The translations under genes were made by a program, and so were the position numbers. Under the pieces are notes generated by a model. It saw nothing but the letters and a program-made list of their open reading frames with translations, did not search any database and was not told where the DNA came from. A stretch of 64,000 bases of DNA from a bacterium (GTDB lineage Bacteria > Krumholzibacteriota > Krumholzibacteriia > LZORAL124-64-63). Location: assembly GCA_020049465.1 (NCBI GenBank), contig JAIFKS010000046.1:1-64000 (forward strand), read 5' to 3'. Of this stretch, positions 1-8,828 are shown in pieces. Position 1 is the first letter of the stretch; the number at the start of each line of letters is the position of its first letter.

Positions 1-200
1 GCGACCGCGCCCTTGGCCATGTCCAGCAGCAGGCAGACGATGCCCCAGCGCGGCCCCAGGGTGCGGAACACGTTCGTGGCCCCCAGGTTGCCGCTCCCGT
101 GGTGCCTCAGATCGATGCCCTTGACCCGCTTGGCGATGATGAAACTGAACGGGATGGCCCCCAACAGGAAGGCCAGGAGCAGGAATACGAGAAGCAGCAT
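1..200 (-). CDS. plsY: Glycerol-3-phosphate acyltransferase PlsY, N-terminal fragment
   Basis: Only the first 66 codons are inside the window; the rest lies beyond position 1. The reading starts at an ATG (198-200), begins with a hydrophobic segment (MLLLVFLLLAFLLGAIPFSF) and carries the PlsY signature GSGNLGATN at about residues 36-44, followed by a second membrane segment. PlsY is an inner-membrane enzyme that transfers acyl from acyl-phosphate to glycerol-3-phosphate, the first acylation in phospholipid synthesis. It starts 36 bases downstream of the der stop, so the two are probably cotranscribed; der-plsY is a common bacterial pair. The family call is firm despite the truncation because the motif is diagnostic. 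Confidence 0.9.
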   Translation of the reverse strand, partial: MLLLVFLLLAFLLGAIPFSFIIAKRVKGIDLRHHGSGNLGATNVFRTLGPRWGIVCLLLDMAKGAV

Positions 201-236
201 GGGTCCGTTTCCGGTCTGGGGTCGGGTACGGTCGGT

Positions 237-1550
<1,314 letters not shown>

Positions 1551-1658
1551 GAGCGGACTCCCGGACTGGTGGAACTCCCGACGGGGCCGCCGGGTGCCGG
1601 CATCGGCACGATGGTGGCGGCGCGCGGGCCGCAGGAGGCGAAACCGACCTGAGGGCCG

Positions 1659-1687
1659 AAACTAGCCTAATTGACGCCAGAAATCAA
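1659..1687 (-). promoter_or_regulatory. Putative sigma70 promoter for der-plsY
   Basis: On the minus strand a -35 TTGATT (1682-1687) and a -10 TAGTTT (1659-1664) are 17 bases apart. The -35 lies in the last codons of the DUF512 gene and the -10 includes its TAG stop, leaving a leader of about 100 bases before der. Found by eye only. Confidence 0.4.
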
Positions 1688-3179
1688 TGAAGGCGTCCTC
1701 GTCCCCCACGTGCACCCGGTGCGGCTGGCCCGCTGCCAGCTCGTCGAGGGTCATCCCGTCGAGGGTCAGCCCGTCGGCATTGATGACCCGGGGCGACAGC
1801 ACGACGTCGCGAACGGGGTCGGCCGGCAGGGCCAGCAGGGCGTTCCGCAGGTCGCAGCCGGCCATGAGTCCGGCCACGGTCACCGTGTGCCCGTAGAACG
1901 TGTTGGCCACCCCCACCACCTCGACCGGCGGGGCTCCGGCCGCCTCCAGGACGGGCGTGAACTCCCGTTCCCAGGCGCCGGCCGCCAGCTTTCCGGTGAG
2001 CACCGTCAGGGGCCGCGTCGGCAGGTCGCCGTCGCGGGCGGCCCACTCCAGCTCCTCGGCCCAGGTGTCGCGCAGGCGGCAGGTCAGGCCGATGGCGTTG
2101 TCGATCTGCCAGAAGCCGTCGTAGGCCTCGACCGGCGGGAAGGGCCGGCCGGCCATCAGGTAGAACTCGTCGCTCAGGTAGATGAAGCCGTAGCCCAGCC
2201 GGGCGCGGGCCTCGTCCTGCCAGGCGCTGAAGGCGTCGATGGTGGCGGCGGCCACTTCGGGGGTGACCGGTTCGAGTTTGGTTAGGTTCTCGCGGTGGTC
2301 GCTCAGGCCGACCGGGACGACCGCCAGGGAGCGGATGCCGCCGGTGGCCTGGGGCGGAGAGGTGCCGTCGTCGTCCACTTGCGCCGGCGCAAGTGCGTCG
2401 AAGTCGTCGTCATCCTCCATCGTCCCCGGTTCGGGGCAGCCGAGTTGCGCCGGCGCAAGTGCCGGGTCGTCGGCATCATCCCCCACGCCGGCTTCTTCGT
2501 AGCCGTGCCCGCGGCGGCTGACGGCGGTGAAGGCTTCTTCGTCATCTTCTTTCGGCGCGGCCAGGGTCAGGAGATCGCGGAACGTCTTCTCGAGGATCGC
2601 CCCGTCGTTCCAGCCCGGACACAGCACGACCTGCGTGTGGATCTCGATACCCGCGGCGCACAGTTGCCGCAGCAGCACCATCACGTCGAGCCGCCGCTTG
2701 ATGCCCAGCATGCGTGTGCGCACGTCGATGTCGGTGGCGTGCACCGACACGTAGAGCGGCGACAGGCGCTGGCGGATGATGCGCTCGATGCCCTTGCGCC
2801 CGAGGCTGGTCAGCGTGATGTAGTTGCCATAGAGAAAACTGAAGCGGTAGTCTTCATCCTTTACGTAGATCGCGTCGCGCATCCCCTTGGGATTCTGGTC
2901 GATGAAGCAGAAGACGCAGTCGCAGGCGCAGGTCTTGAACTCCATCGGCGCGAAGCAGTCGGTCACGGCCTGGATGTCGCCCGGGTCCAGGTGCACGGTC
3001 AGCGCCTGGCCGTCGGCGCGCAGCAGGCCCAGGGCGGTGGTGCGCTCTTCGGGGGCGTAGTAGTAGAGGTCGAGGATGTCCTCGAGGGGGCGGCCGTCGA
3101 TTTTCACGACGGCATCGCCCGGCCGCCACTCATAGAGGCGGTCCAGCGGGGCTGGGAATGCGCGGATCAGTGGGATCAT
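1662..3179 (-). CDS. DUF512-family radical SAM protein with an acidic insertion
   Basis: A 505-residue protein of the PDZ-radical SAM-DUF512 family. The N-terminal ~60 residues look PDZ-like (GDAVVKIDGRPLEDIL). A CxxxCxxC cluster motif follows at C84-C88-C91 within the family signature CVFCFIDQ, then a TIM-barrel-like part (PLYVSVHATD). The C-terminal DUF512 part starts near residue 283. The reaction is unknown; the family is suspected in a radical modification. Between residues ~208 and ~282 there is an Asp/Glu-rich insertion that I do not expect in the family. It contains LAPAQ twice (241-245, 263-267), each encoded by a perfect palindrome. The start is ATG 3177-3179; an upstream in-frame extension of 37 residues is low-complexity and unlikely to be used. 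Confidence 0.85.
   Translation of the reverse strand: MIPLIRAFPAPLDRLYEWRPGDAVVKIDGRPLEDILDLYYYAPEERTTALGLLRADGQALTVHLDPGDIQAVTDCFAPMEFKTCACDCVFCFIDQNPKGMRDAIYVKDEDYRFSFLYGNYITLTSLGRKGIERIIRQRLSPLYVSVHATDIDVRTRMLGIKRRLDVMVLLRQLCAAGIEIHTQVVLCPGWNDGAILEKTFRDLLTLAAPKEDDEEAFTAVSRRGHGYEEAGVGDDADDPALAPAQLGCPEPGTMEDDDDFDALAPAQVDDDGTSPPQATGGIRSLAVVPVGLSDHRENLTKLEPVTPEVAAATIDAFSAWQDEARARLGYGFIYLSDEFYLMAGRPFPPVEAYDGFWQIDNAIGLTCRLRDTWAEELEWAARDGDLPTRPLTVLTGKLAAGAWEREFTPVLEAAGAPPVEVVGVANTFYGHTVTVAGLMAGCDLRNALLALPADPVRDVVLSPRVINADGLTLDGMTLDELAAGQPHRVHVGDEDAFIDFWRQLG
2376..2458. repeat. Two copies of a GC-rich palindrome inside the DUF512 gene
   Basis: CACTTGCGCCGGCGCAAGTG at 2376-2395 is a perfect 20-base palindrome. 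A second copy of its 14-base core TTGCGCCGGCGCAA lies at 2445-2458. Both are read in frame as LAPAQ within the acidic insertion. I saw no further copy in the window. Confidence 0.8.
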
Positions 3180-3249
3180 GGTCGGACCAAGAAAGCATGG
3201 ATTGCGATTGCGGGCAACTTTGCGCCATGGATGCGCTTGCGGCGGGCGG

Positions 3250-3278
3250 TTGACAGGCCGCGGCGGCCGGGCTAGTTT
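3250..3278 (+). promoter_or_regulatory. Sigma70 promoter for tRNA-Gly
   Basis: A consensus -35 TTGACA (3250-3255), a 17-base GC-rich spacer and a -10 TAGTTT (3273-3278) lie 25 bases before the tRNA, a sensible distance for a tRNA promoter. The -10 is weaker than the -35. Confidence 0.7.
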
Positions 3279-3303
3279 GGGGCGGTCCAATCGGATATCC
3301 GGA

Positions 3304-3379
3304 GCGGGCTTAGCTCAGTTGGTAGAGCATCAGCTTCCCAAGCTGAGGGTCGCGAGTTCGAGCCTCGTAGCCCGCTCCA
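3304..3379 (+). tRNA. tRNA-Gly (anticodon CCC)
   Basis: A 76-base cloverleaf can be folded by eye. The acceptor stem is GCGGGCT/AGCCCGC, and the D-arm contains AGTTGGTAGA. The anticodon stem TCAGC/GCTGA encloses the loop TTCCCAA, giving anticodon CCC. A T-arm with TTCGAGC follows, and CCA is encoded at the 3' end. It reads GGG glycine codons, useful in a GC-rich genome. It lies alone on the plus strand between the DUF512 gene (divergent) and miaA (convergent, stop 29 bases away). No T-rich terminator is visible after it. Confidence 0.96.
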
Positions 3380-3408
3380 TCTCGATTTCTGCATGAATCT
3401 GCCCGAAG

Positions 3409-4371
3409 TCAGGGACTCGCGTCGTCTTTCAGCGACTGCCGGATCGCCTCGGCCACCGCCTCGTCCTCCGGCCTGCCCCGGCTTGCCGCTTCCACTTTCC
3501 GGAACCAGGTCCGCTGCCTTTTCGCATACTGCCGCGTGAGCCGGACGATGGCATCCTCCAGCTTCCCTGCCGAAAGCTCCCCCGCCAGGTGCGCCACGAT
3601 CTCGCGATAACCCAGTGACCCCAGCCCCGCGCAGTCCGCATCGTGCCGCGTCAGCAGGTCGCGCGTCTCTTCCAGCCACCCGCCGTCCAGCATCGCGCGC
3701 GTCCGCGCCGCGATCCGCGCATCCAGTTCGGCCACCGGCCTCTCCAGCACGAACACCGGGAACGACAACCCGAGCGCCGGCCGCGGATGCTGCCCCGCCG
3801 CCAGTTCGCTCATCGGCCTGCCCGCGACTTCGCAGATCTCCAGCGCGCGCTGGCTGCGGTAGCGGTCGTTGGCGTGGATGCGCTGCCAGGTGTTGGGGTC
3901 GGCGGCGTGCAGGCGGCGGCGGATCTCTTCATCAGCCAGCGCGTCGAGTTCGGCGCGCACCGCTTCCAGCGGGCGCCCTTCGGTGCCCAGGTCGAAGAAG
4001 CCTTCGCGGATCGCCGTCAAATACAACCCCGCCCCGCCGACGACGACCGGCCGGCCGCCGCGCGCGGTGATTTCCGCGTGCACGCGGCAGAAGTCGCGCC
4101 GGTAGCGCGCGGCGTCGTAGGTCTCTTCGGGGGGCAGGAAGTCGATGAGGTGATGCGGACAGACGGCGAGTTCCTCGGCAGTCGGCTGCGCGGTGCCGAT
4201 GCGCAGGCCGTGGTAGATCTGCCGGCTGTCGAGGCTGATGATCTCGACGGGATACTCGCGGGCCAGCGCGGTGACCAGCGCGGTCTTGCCGACAGCCGTG
4301 GGCCCCACGATGACCGGGCAGACGCCGGCCGGCGCGGCGGCATCGTCGGGTGCGGTGCCGCCGGTGTTCAT
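3409..4371 (-). CDS. miaA: tRNA dimethylallyltransferase MiaA
   Basis: A 320-residue enzyme that adds a dimethylallyl group to N6 of A37 in tRNAs reading UNN codons; MiaB later methylthiolates the product. The P-loop GPTAVGKT is at residues 23-30, the motif SLDSRQIY at 46-53, and GGAGLYLTAI near 112. The C-terminal part has the RQYAKRQRTWFRK element typical of MiaA. The ATG (4369-4371) is one base from the mutL stop, so miaA is the second gene of a mutL-miaA operon, an arrangement shared with many bacteria. Its 3' end faces tRNA-Gly on the other strand. Confidence 0.96.
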   Translation of the reverse strand: MNTGGTAPDDAAAPAGVCPVIVGPTAVGKTALVTALAREYPVEIISLDSRQIYHGLRIGTAQPTAEELAVCPHHLIDFLPPEETYDAARYRRDFCRVHAEITARGGRPVVVGGAGLYLTAIREGFFDLGTEGRPLEAVRAELDALADEEIRRRLHAADPNTWQRIHANDRYRSQRALEICEVAGRPMSELAAGQHPRPALGLSFPVFVLERPVAELDARIAARTRAMLDGGWLEETRDLLTRHDADCAGLGSLGYREIVAHLAGELSAGKLEDAIVRLTRQYAKRQRTWFRKVEAASRGRPEDEAVAEAIRQSLKDDASP

Positions 4372-4372
4372 C

Positions 4373-6253
4373 TCACGTGCGCCCGAAGCGTTTTTCCAGT
4401 TCGCCGAGCGTGAACTGGATCAAAGTCGGGCGGCCGTGCGGGCAGCTCAGCGGCTGGTCGGTGGCGAACAGCTGGTCGACCAGGTTCTGCATCTCGGGAA
4501 TGGTCAGCGGCTCGCCCGCGCGCACGGCGGCGTGGCAGGCGTAGCTCGCGAGCAGGTCGACCTGGTTCTCCTGGCTGGGTTTGTCGTCCCAGGCCAGATC
4601 GTCCAGGATGTCGAGCAGCAGGCGGCCCTCGTTCCAGTTCTTGAGCGAAGCCGGCACGCCCTGCACCAGGATGCTGTGGCCGCCGAAGGGCTCGATGGTG
4701 AAGCCCATCGCCTTCAACTGGCCGGCGTGTGCCTGCCAGGCCTGGACCTGGCCCGGGGTCAGTTCGAGGTGCGCCGGGAACAGCAGCTGCTGCGTGGGCA
4801 CGCCGGCGCCGGTGAGCGATTTGCGCGCCTCGTTGTAGAGGATGCGCTCGTGGCTGTTGTGCTGGTCGATCAGCACCAGGCCGCCGCGGATCTGCGTGAC
4901 GATGTAGGTGCGGTGCAGCTGCCAGAACGGCGCCGAGTGCAGGGGCATCTCGCCACTCGCGTAGCCGTCGCCGGCGGTGAACGGCTGGTCGGACGCATCG
5001 GCGGCCGTGGCGCCCGGCGGCGAGCGCAGGGCGCCGGCGCCGAACAGTTCGGTCTGGCCGCGCGGCACGCCGCGGAATTCGAAACCGGCCGAGCCGCCGC
5101 GCTGGAAGTGGCGACGCAGGTAGTCGTCCTGGGCGCGGGCCAGACGTTCTTCGGCTTCGTGTGGCGGCAGATTGCGGTATTCGGGCGCGTCGGGATCGGG
5201 CGCCGGTTCGGTGCCGGGCCAGGGGCGCAGGTCGTCGGCGCGGCGCAGGCCCAGGCCGTCGACGAGGGCGCCCTTGAGCAGGCCGAAGATCTCGCGCTCG
5301 AGCAGCAGGCGCACCTCCGTCTTGGCCGGGTGCACGTTCACGTCGACTTCGCCGGCAGGCACCTGCAGGAAGGCGATGACCACGGCGTGGCGGCCGGCGG
5401 GGATCGACTCGCGGTAGGCCTGGGCGATGGCCTGCGACAGCGCCGGGCTGTCGACCGGGCGGCGGTTGACGAAGATGAACTGCTGTTCGCGGTTGCCGCG
5501 CGTCCAGGTCGGGCGCGAGGCCAGGCCGCTGACGCTGAAGCCGCCCTTGGCGTTCTCGAAACGCGCCATGTGGCCGACCACGGCGGCGCCCAGAAGGTCG
5601 CGCGCGCGGTCGATCAGCGACGAGGCCGGGCGCAGGTCGAGCAGGACATCGTTCTCGGCGCGGACCAGCCACCGCGTGTCCGGGTTGGCCAGCGCCAGCT
5701 GCGTCAGCAGGCGCATCACGGCGCGCTTCTCGGCCTGGGCCGTCTTCATGAACTTTCGGCGGGCAGGCGTGTTGTAGAACAGGTCGCTGACCGTGATCGT
5801 CGTGCCGCGGTTGCGCGGGGCCGGTTCGCGGCGGATGATCTCGCCGCCGTCGATCTCGAGCATGCCGCCCATGTCGGCGTCGTGCGCGCGGCTGACGCAG
5901 CGCACGCGGCTGACCGAGGCGATGCTCGCCAGGGCTTCGCCCCGGAAACCGAACGTGCCCACGCTCATGATGTCGGCGGCTGTGGTGATCTTGCTGGTGG
6001 CGTGGCGCTCGAAGGCCAGCGGCAGGTCACGGAAGGGCACGCCGTGGCCGTCGTCGTCGACGGTCAGCGAGGTCAGACCCCCGTCCTCCAGCGTGACCGA
6101 GATCTGGTGCGCGCCGGCGTCCAGGCTGTTCTCGACCAGTTCCTTGACGACCGACGCCGGCCGTTCGACCACCTCGCCGGCGGCGATGCGGTCGATGGTG
6201 GCGCCGTCGAGCACCCTGATCCTGCCGGGTTCCTCTGCCATCTTGCCCTTCAT
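4373..6253 (-). CDS. mutL: DNA mismatch repair protein MutL
   Basis: A 626-residue MutL. The N-terminal GHKL ATPase shows ENSLDAG (41-47), DDDGHG (66-71), FGFRGEAL (101-108) and NTPARRKF (161-168). After a linker (~340-430), the C-terminal dimerisation/endonuclease domain carries DQHNSHERILYNE (463-475), ACHAAVRAG (572-580) and CPHGRPT (604-610). In MutL proteins that nick DNA the first element is usually DQHA-xx-E-xxxx-E. Here the Ala is Asn and the second Glu is displaced by one residue. The other two elements are intact, so nuclease activity remains plausible. The start could be this ATG or the one four codons later. A TTGACG-N17-TACCCT promoter lies about 70 bases upstream. Confidence 0.96.
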   Translation of the reverse strand: MKGKMAEEPGRIRVLDGATIDRIAAGEVVERPASVVKELVENSLDAGAHQISVTLEDGGLTSLTVDDDGHGVPFRDLPLAFERHATSKITTAADIMSVGTFGFRGEALASIASVSRVRCVSRAHDADMGGMLEIDGGEIIRREPAPRNRGTTITVSDLFYNTPARRKFMKTAQAEKRAVMRLLTQLALANPDTRWLVRAENDVLLDLRPASSLIDRARDLLGAAVVGHMARFENAKGGFSVSGLASRPTWTRGNREQQFIFVNRRPVDSPALSQAIAQAYRESIPAGRHAVVIAFLQVPAGEVDVNVHPAKTEVRLLLEREIFGLLKGALVDGLGLRRADDLRPWPGTEPAPDPDAPEYRNLPPHEAEERLARAQDDYLRRHFQRGGSAGFEFRGVPRGQTELFGAGALRSPPGATAADASDQPFTAGDGYASGEMPLHSAPFWQLHRTYIVTQIRGGLVLIDQHNSHERILYNEARKSLTGAGVPTQQLLFPAHLELTPGQVQAWQAHAGQLKAMGFTIEPFGGHSILVQGVPASLKNWNEGRLLLDILDDLAWDDKPSQENQVDLLASYACHAAVRAGEPLTIPEMQNLVDQLFATDQPLSCPHGRPTLIQFTLGELEKRFGRT

Positions 6254-6324
6254 GCCGTCCTGGCCCGCGCGCTGGTGTTCCGTCGCATCGTGACGTCGCG
6301 GTCGGCATGCGACCGCGGTCCCGA

Positions 6325-6353
6325 AGGGTAATCGTGGCGGGCGGAGGCGTCAA
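6325..6353 (-). promoter_or_regulatory. Putative sigma70 promoter for mutL-miaA
   Basis: On the minus strand TTGACG (6348-6353), 17 bases and TACCCT (6325-6330) lie in the 117-base gap between the GAF-protein gene and mutL. The site would let mutL-miaA be transcribed separately from the long upstream cluster. Confidence 0.55.
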
Positions 6354-6370
6354 CCGGCGGGCAGTGGCGA

Positions 6371-8677
6371 TCAGATCAGGGCGGCCAGCACGGCCTGCAG
6401 CAGCTTTTCGGGCGAGTCGCCGCCGCCCGGATAAACCCGCGAGGCGCTGCGCACGTCCAGTTCGGGCTCGTCCGCCAGGCGGCGCATCAATTCGCTGACG
6501 CGCTTGATCAGGCGGGGCAGCGACTGGATGTCCTCCGGCACGATCACCAGGATGGTGCCGTCCTCCAGGCAGCTGATGTGGTCGCTGCTGCGCAGGTGGC
6601 GCTCGATGGCGTCGACCAGGCCCGCCAGTTCGGCGAAGCGCGTGGCCGGCACGTGGGCCGGACGGAAGGCGGCCAGGCCCAGCATGGTGTGGTAGCGGTC
6701 GCAGCGGTCCATCTCGCGCCGCAGAATTTCGGCCAGGGCGCCGCGGGTGGCGGCGGCGGCGATGACGGTCGTTTCCAGGTCGGGCTTCGCCGGCTCCAGG
6801 CGGTCGGCCAGCGCCTCGGCCTCGGCATTGTCGATCTGGGGACGCCGCCGCATCCGGTCCGCCAGCAGCGGCAGCAGGCGGCGCGCGAACAGCGCGTCGA
6901 ATTCCGTGAACGAACAGCCGTCCAGCGGATGCAGGCGGCGCTTGTCCAGCAGGACCAGGCCGGGGAACGCGTCGCTGCCGCCCAGGGGCACGGCCAGCAC
7001 CGAACGCGCCGCGCCGCCGGAATCTCCCAGCGGAGCTTCCAGCACCGTGGTCTGCCAGCCGCCGCGGCCGGCGTCGTTCAGCAGCCGGGCCGCCTCGCGG
7101 CGCAGCGCCTGGTCGGGCGTTTCCACTTCGTCGGGACCGGGAGCCAGCATCTCTTCGCCCGTCAGGAGCATGGCCACGCCGGCGCCGGTCAGGCGGCGCG
7201 CCGCCGAGAGCACGCGATCGCTGGTCGCCGGTCCGGCGGGCGCGGCGCCCAGTTCGGACAGGGCGGCCGCCAGCGTGGTCAGGCGGTCCAGCTGGTCGGC
7301 GGTCGCGGTGCGGTCCAGGAATCCGGTCAGGTGCCGGTTGAGCAGCAGCAGGATCTCCGAACTCACGGCGTGGAAATGGTGTGCCTTCGCGGCCGAGGTG
7401 AAGGTCAGGCTCAGCAGGGCACGCAACGGGTCGCGGCCGACCGGCAGGTGGAAGATGGTCGTGTCACGCGGCTCGCAGGGATCGCCGGTCAGGGACGGCT
7501 CGCCCGGCCGCAGCACGCGAGGGCGTCCGCGGCTGAGCACTTCGGCCTTCATCTCGTCGGGCGGCGCCTCGTAGGCGGTGCCCTCGGGCGTGGCGCAGAA
7601 CAGGTCGCCGTCGGAGGTCAGGATGGCCAGACTCACCTGGTCGGCCCCGGCGACCTCGCGCACGTCGCCGGCCCAGGCGCACAGTGTGCTGGCCAGCGTT
7701 TCGGGAAGGCCGGTGTCGCGGGTGAACCGCTCCTCCATGTCGTGCAGCAACTGGCGGTCGCCCGAACTCTGGATGTGCAGGAAGCGGTCGAGGATCAGCC
7801 CGAACCGGTGCGTCAGGCTTTCGAGCGTCGTGACGGCGGCGCGGTCCAGCGACGGTTCGCCTTCGGCGGTGCAGACGTTGATCACGCCCAGCACCCGGCC
7901 GTCCCACAGGATGGGCGCGCAGATCGCCGACTGCAGGTCGGGCCGGTCACGCCCCACCTCGGGATGGCGCGGGCCGCTGACCAGTTCGGCCACCCGCGTG
8001 CGCGCCACCCGTCCGGCCACGGATTCGCCCAGGCGCACGCGCGTGCGGTGCATGGTGCTCTGGCTCAGGCCGTAGGCAAAGGCGACGTACAGTTCGTCCG
8101 ACTCGTGGTCCAGCAGCATGATCGAGCCGCTGGTGGCGCCGGTGGCCCGCGTGGCCAGTCCCAGCAGCCAGCGCAGCAGCGCCTCGCGGTCCAGCGCCTC
8201 TTCGATGCGGCTCAGCGTGCGGTGGATGGCCGCGGTTTCGAGTTCCAGAAATTCCAGATCTGCGGCCTGGCCCGTGCGGGCGGCCGCGCGCGACAGGCTG
8301 GTCAGGGCGGCGTCCAGATCCTCTTCCGTGGCGGCGGCCGGCGCCGCGGCCAGACGTGGCCCGGAGATCTGGTCGGCGAAGTCGCGGGCCAGGATCGCTT
8401 CCATCCCGCAGGCCGCCGCCTGGTCCACCAGGGACGCCACCAGATCGTTCAGCGGCGGGTGCACCAGCAGACGGGCGCCGCCTGGCGACAGTTCGGCCAG
8501 CGAGGCGATGACCGGCAGCCCCATGATCTCGGCGAGGCCGGCGCCGATCGAGGTGCCGAGGGGATCCAGGACGGCCACGATCCGGGCGTCGCGGCGGGTC
8601 GAAAGCTCCGCCAGCAGGGGAAGCTCATCTTCCCCCGGGGTCACCAGAACGACCGGCCATTTGATGATCTCGGCCAA
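6371..8677 (-). CDS. Multi-GAF signalling protein with a degenerate C-terminal GGDEF domain
   Basis: A soluble protein of about 768 residues. Residues 1-105 form an unidentified alpha/beta domain (KWPVVLVTPGEDELPLL). A clear GAF domain follows at ~165-298 (SGSIMLLDHESDELYVAFAY, then CAPILWDGRVLGVINV). Two weaker GAF-like segments lie at ~325-455 and ~470-605. The last ~130 residues align in pattern with GGDEF domains (RSSDHISCLEDGTILVIVPE), but LEDGTI stands where RxGGDEF should be, so no diguanylate cyclase activity is expected. The start is uncertain. I chose TTG 8675-8677, just before the first folded segment; ATG 8768-8770 would add 31 low-complexity residues. It sits between mutS and mutL and may have a non-catalytic sensor or scaffold role. 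Confidence 0.7.
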   Translation of the reverse strand: MAEIIKWPVVLVTPGEDELPLLAELSTRRDARIVAVLDPLGTSIGAGLAEIMGLPVIASLAELSPGGARLLVHPPLNDLVASLVDQAAACGMEAILARDFADQISGPRLAAAPAAATEEDLDAALTSLSRAAARTGQAADLEFLELETAAIHRTLSRIEEALDREALLRWLLGLATRATGATSGSIMLLDHESDELYVAFAYGLSQSTMHRTRVRLGESVAGRVARTRVAELVSGPRHPEVGRDRPDLQSAICAPILWDGRVLGVINVCTAEGEPSLDRAAVTTLESLTHRFGLILDRFLHIQSSGDRQLLHDMEERFTRDTGLPETLASTLCAWAGDVREVAGADQVSLAILTSDGDLFCATPEGTAYEAPPDEMKAEVLSRGRPRVLRPGEPSLTGDPCEPRDTTIFHLPVGRDPLRALLSLTFTSAAKAHHFHAVSSEILLLLNRHLTGFLDRTATADQLDRLTTLAAALSELGAAPAGPATSDRVLSAARRLTGAGVAMLLTGEEMLAPGPDEVETPDQALRREAARLLNDAGRGGWQTTVLEAPLGDSGGAARSVLAVPLGGSDAFPGLVLLDKRRLHPLDGCSFTEFDALFARRLLPLLADRMRRRPQIDNAEAEALADRLEPAKPDLETTVIAAAATRGALAEILRREMDRCDRYHTMLGLAAFRPAHVPATRFAELAGLVDAIERHLRSSDHISCLEDGTILVIVPEDIQSLPRLIKRVSELMRRLADEPELDVRSASRVYPGGGDSPEKLLQAVLAALI

Positions 8678-8801
8678 GGTACCTCTCGGACACAGGCGCA
8701 AACGCCTGCCGGCAAGCGGTTCCGGGCGCAAACGACCCTCCGGGCCCTTCCGCGGCGGTTGTCGGGTCATAGGGATGATCGGCAGGCGGGGGCGCGGGTT
8801 G

Positions 8802-8828
8802 AAAAAAATTACAGGTCGCGCAGACTGT
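8802..8828 (-). terminator. Possible weak terminator at the end of mutS
   Basis: On the minus strand a short imperfect stem ACAGTC/GACCTGT with one bulge and a five-base loop overlaps the mutS TAA and runs directly into AATTTTTTT. The T-run is good but the stem is weak, so this may only reduce readthrough into the GAF-protein gene. Confidence 0.35.

Noticed and set aside
2376-2458. Palindromes considered as transcription terminators
   Set aside because: They lie inside a coding region, have no loop-plus-T-run structure and sit in a protein that continues normally to conserved DUF512 sequence.
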